From Patescibacteria group bacterium (lineage in GTDB: Bacteria; Patescibacteriota; Patescibacteriia; UBA2591; PGYQ01): 6,966 nt of DNA. Below, in pieces: positions 6,276 to 6,966 of this stretch. Made by a program: the position numbers and the translations under genes. Numbering within the stretch: position 1 is the stretch's first letter; each line of letters begins with the position of its first letter. Location: assembly GCA_020061725.1 (NCBI GenBank), contig JAGUXS010000087.1, positions 1 through 6,966 of the forward strand, given 5' to 3'. The notes below the pieces were generated by a model, which saw only the letters and a program-made list of their open reading frames with translations, was not told the origin of the DNA and ran no database searches.

Positions 6276-6953
6276 TTATTTTATCATTTTCTCCACCATA
6301 ACTCTCACCGTACCTTGTCCGGGATTGGCAATCTTTTGAAAAGCTGTTTTGGTTAAATCAATTATTCTTCTCGGATGTATTAATTTATTTGGCCCAAAAT
6401 CGTTTACAATAATTATAACTGATTTTTTATTTTCTAAATTTGTCACTTTTAAAGTGGTTCCTTTGGAATATTTTGAATGAGCGGCCGCTAATTTTTCGCA
6501 CCATTTTGGACAATACCAACTAGCTATTCCAATTTCCGCTTTTACTTTTGTGTCTATTTTTAATTCTTGTCGTTTTTTGATTTCTATTGCCTTTGTCTTT
6601 GCCTTTGCTTCTTCTTGTTTTTTAATTTCCATTGCTTTTGTCTTTGCTTCTTCTTGTTTTTTAATTTCCATTGCTTTTGTCTTTGCTTCTTCTTGTTTTT
6701 TAATTTCATTTTCTCGCAATTCTTTTTCTGTCACAACGTTTATTTTAACATTATTTAAAGGTTTTGTAATTACATTTACATCTGGACTAATAATTAAATC
6801 TATATTTTCATTTTCTATTTCTGTTTTAGAAATTTCATCTAAAGGATAGATAATAAAAAAAGAATAAAAAAACAAACTAAATCCTCCAAAAAAACAAAAA
6901 CTAACGATTCCCCAAGAAATAATATCTTTAAATTGTTTTTTTATAAAAAACAT
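6276..6953 (-). CDS. Membrane-anchored RlpA-like double-psi beta-barrel protein
   Basis: A 225-residue envelope protein. It has a short basic N-terminus (KKQFK), one hydrophobic segment (about 11-36) that should act as an uncleaved signal anchor with the rest outside, and an acidic spacer. A highly charged repeat region (83-131) follows, with units of EIKKQEEAKTKAM, likely a long helix or coiled coil. The C-terminal barrel (about 140-221) has GIASWY (142-147), AAAH (156-159), GTTLKVTNLENKKSVIIIVND (165-185), FGP (186-188) and RRIIDLTKTAF (195-205). RlpA proteins bind denuded peptidoglycan and some are lytic transglycosylases. Here the TANGE-type segment between SWY and AAH is missing: 9 residues stand where relatives have about 21. 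Two cysteines (C148, C152) are present. Enzyme activity is therefore uncertain; a wall-binding or expansin-like role is possible. The ATG at 6953 gives the anchor a clean N-terminus. No Shine-Dalgarno sequence is visible, and only 13 upstream bases are in view. Confidence 0.85.
   Translation of the reverse strand: MFFIKKQFKDIISWGIVSFCFFGGFSLFFYSFFIIYPLDEISKTEIENENIDLIISPDVNVITKPLNNVKINVVTEKELRENEIKKQEEAKTKAMEIKKQEEAKTKAMEIKKQEEAKAKTKAIEIKKRQELKIDTKVKAEIGIASWYCPKWCEKLAAAHSKYSKGTTLKVTNLENKKSVIIIVNDFGPNKLIHPRRIIDLTKTAFQKIANPGQGTVRVMVEKMIK
6561..6707 (-). repeat. 39-bp in-frame tandem repeat in the rlpA-like gene
   Basis: Bases 6604-6668 are identical to 6643-6707, a 65-base match at a step of 39, showing two full copies of a 13-codon unit (6630-6668 and 6669-6707). 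A third copy (6585-6629) is lengthened by 6 bases, which duplicates Ala-Lys, and carries several substitutions. A fourth is partial (6561-6584). The near-perfect identity of the first copies points to recent expansion. Because the unit is a multiple of 3, copy-number change would alter the linker length without breaking the frame. Confidence 0.9.
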
Positions 6954-6966
6954 TTTATAATAAAAC

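Noticed and set aside
6550..6849. Two overlapping plus-strand frames rich in Phe, Cys and Ser (99 and 63 codons)
   Set aside because: They are antisense readings of the 39-bp Lys/Glu repeat in the rlpA-like gene; the apparent hydrophobic repeats are an artefact of that repeat.
23..6953. Alternative genetic code with TGA as glycine or tryptophan, as in some CPR lineages
   Set aside because: All four genes end in TAA, conserved glycines and tryptophans use standard codons, and no in-frame TGA is needed to complete any protein.

Overview
The window is a compact, AT-rich stretch of bacterial chromosome. It carries four complete protein genes, all on the minus strand, read in the order rlpA-like (6953-6276), secA (6217-3494), a AAA-family ATPase with a DUF4143-type C-terminus (3135-1903) and typA/bipA (1783-23). 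All four end in TAA, and nothing suggests TGA recoding. No tRNA, rRNA, CRISPR array, transposase or phage gene is visible. The very low G+C, the shortened RlpA barrel domain, the AAA_14/DUF4143 ATPase and the short A-rich repeats inside secA together fit a member of the Candidate Phyla Radiation (Patescibacteria). That assignment is inference from style, not from a phylogenetic marker search.

Region by region. At the right end, a membrane-anchored cell-wall protein (signal anchor, charged 13-residue repeats, double-psi beta-barrel) lies 58 bases upstream of secA. The two are probably co-transcribed, which is reasonable because the anchored protein must be exported by the Sec machinery. The SecA protein is full length, with intact ATPase motifs and a C-terminal zinc-binding SEC-C tail, but two variable loops are filled by low-complexity segments. 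At the DNA level these segments are short tandem A-rich units with a period of about 7 bases. secA is followed by a good hairpin terminator and then a 358-base gene-free interval. That interval holds a second hairpin facing the first, an 18-bp perfect palindrome, and a strong sigma70-type promoter for the ATPase gene with repeats overlapping its -10 box and 5' leader. The ATPase gene is visibly poorer in G+C than its neighbours and looks like an accessory gene with its own promoter. A 119-base spacer with a plausible promoter, an inverted repeat and a hairpin leads into typA, a ribosome-associated translational GTPase.

secA, rlpA-like and typA are housekeeping genes (export, cell wall, ribosome function). 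The ATPase has no known partner here. No new multi-gene system is evident. The observations most worth following are the repeat-derived in-frame insertions in SecA, the repeat-decorated ATPase promoter, and the reduced RlpA barrel.
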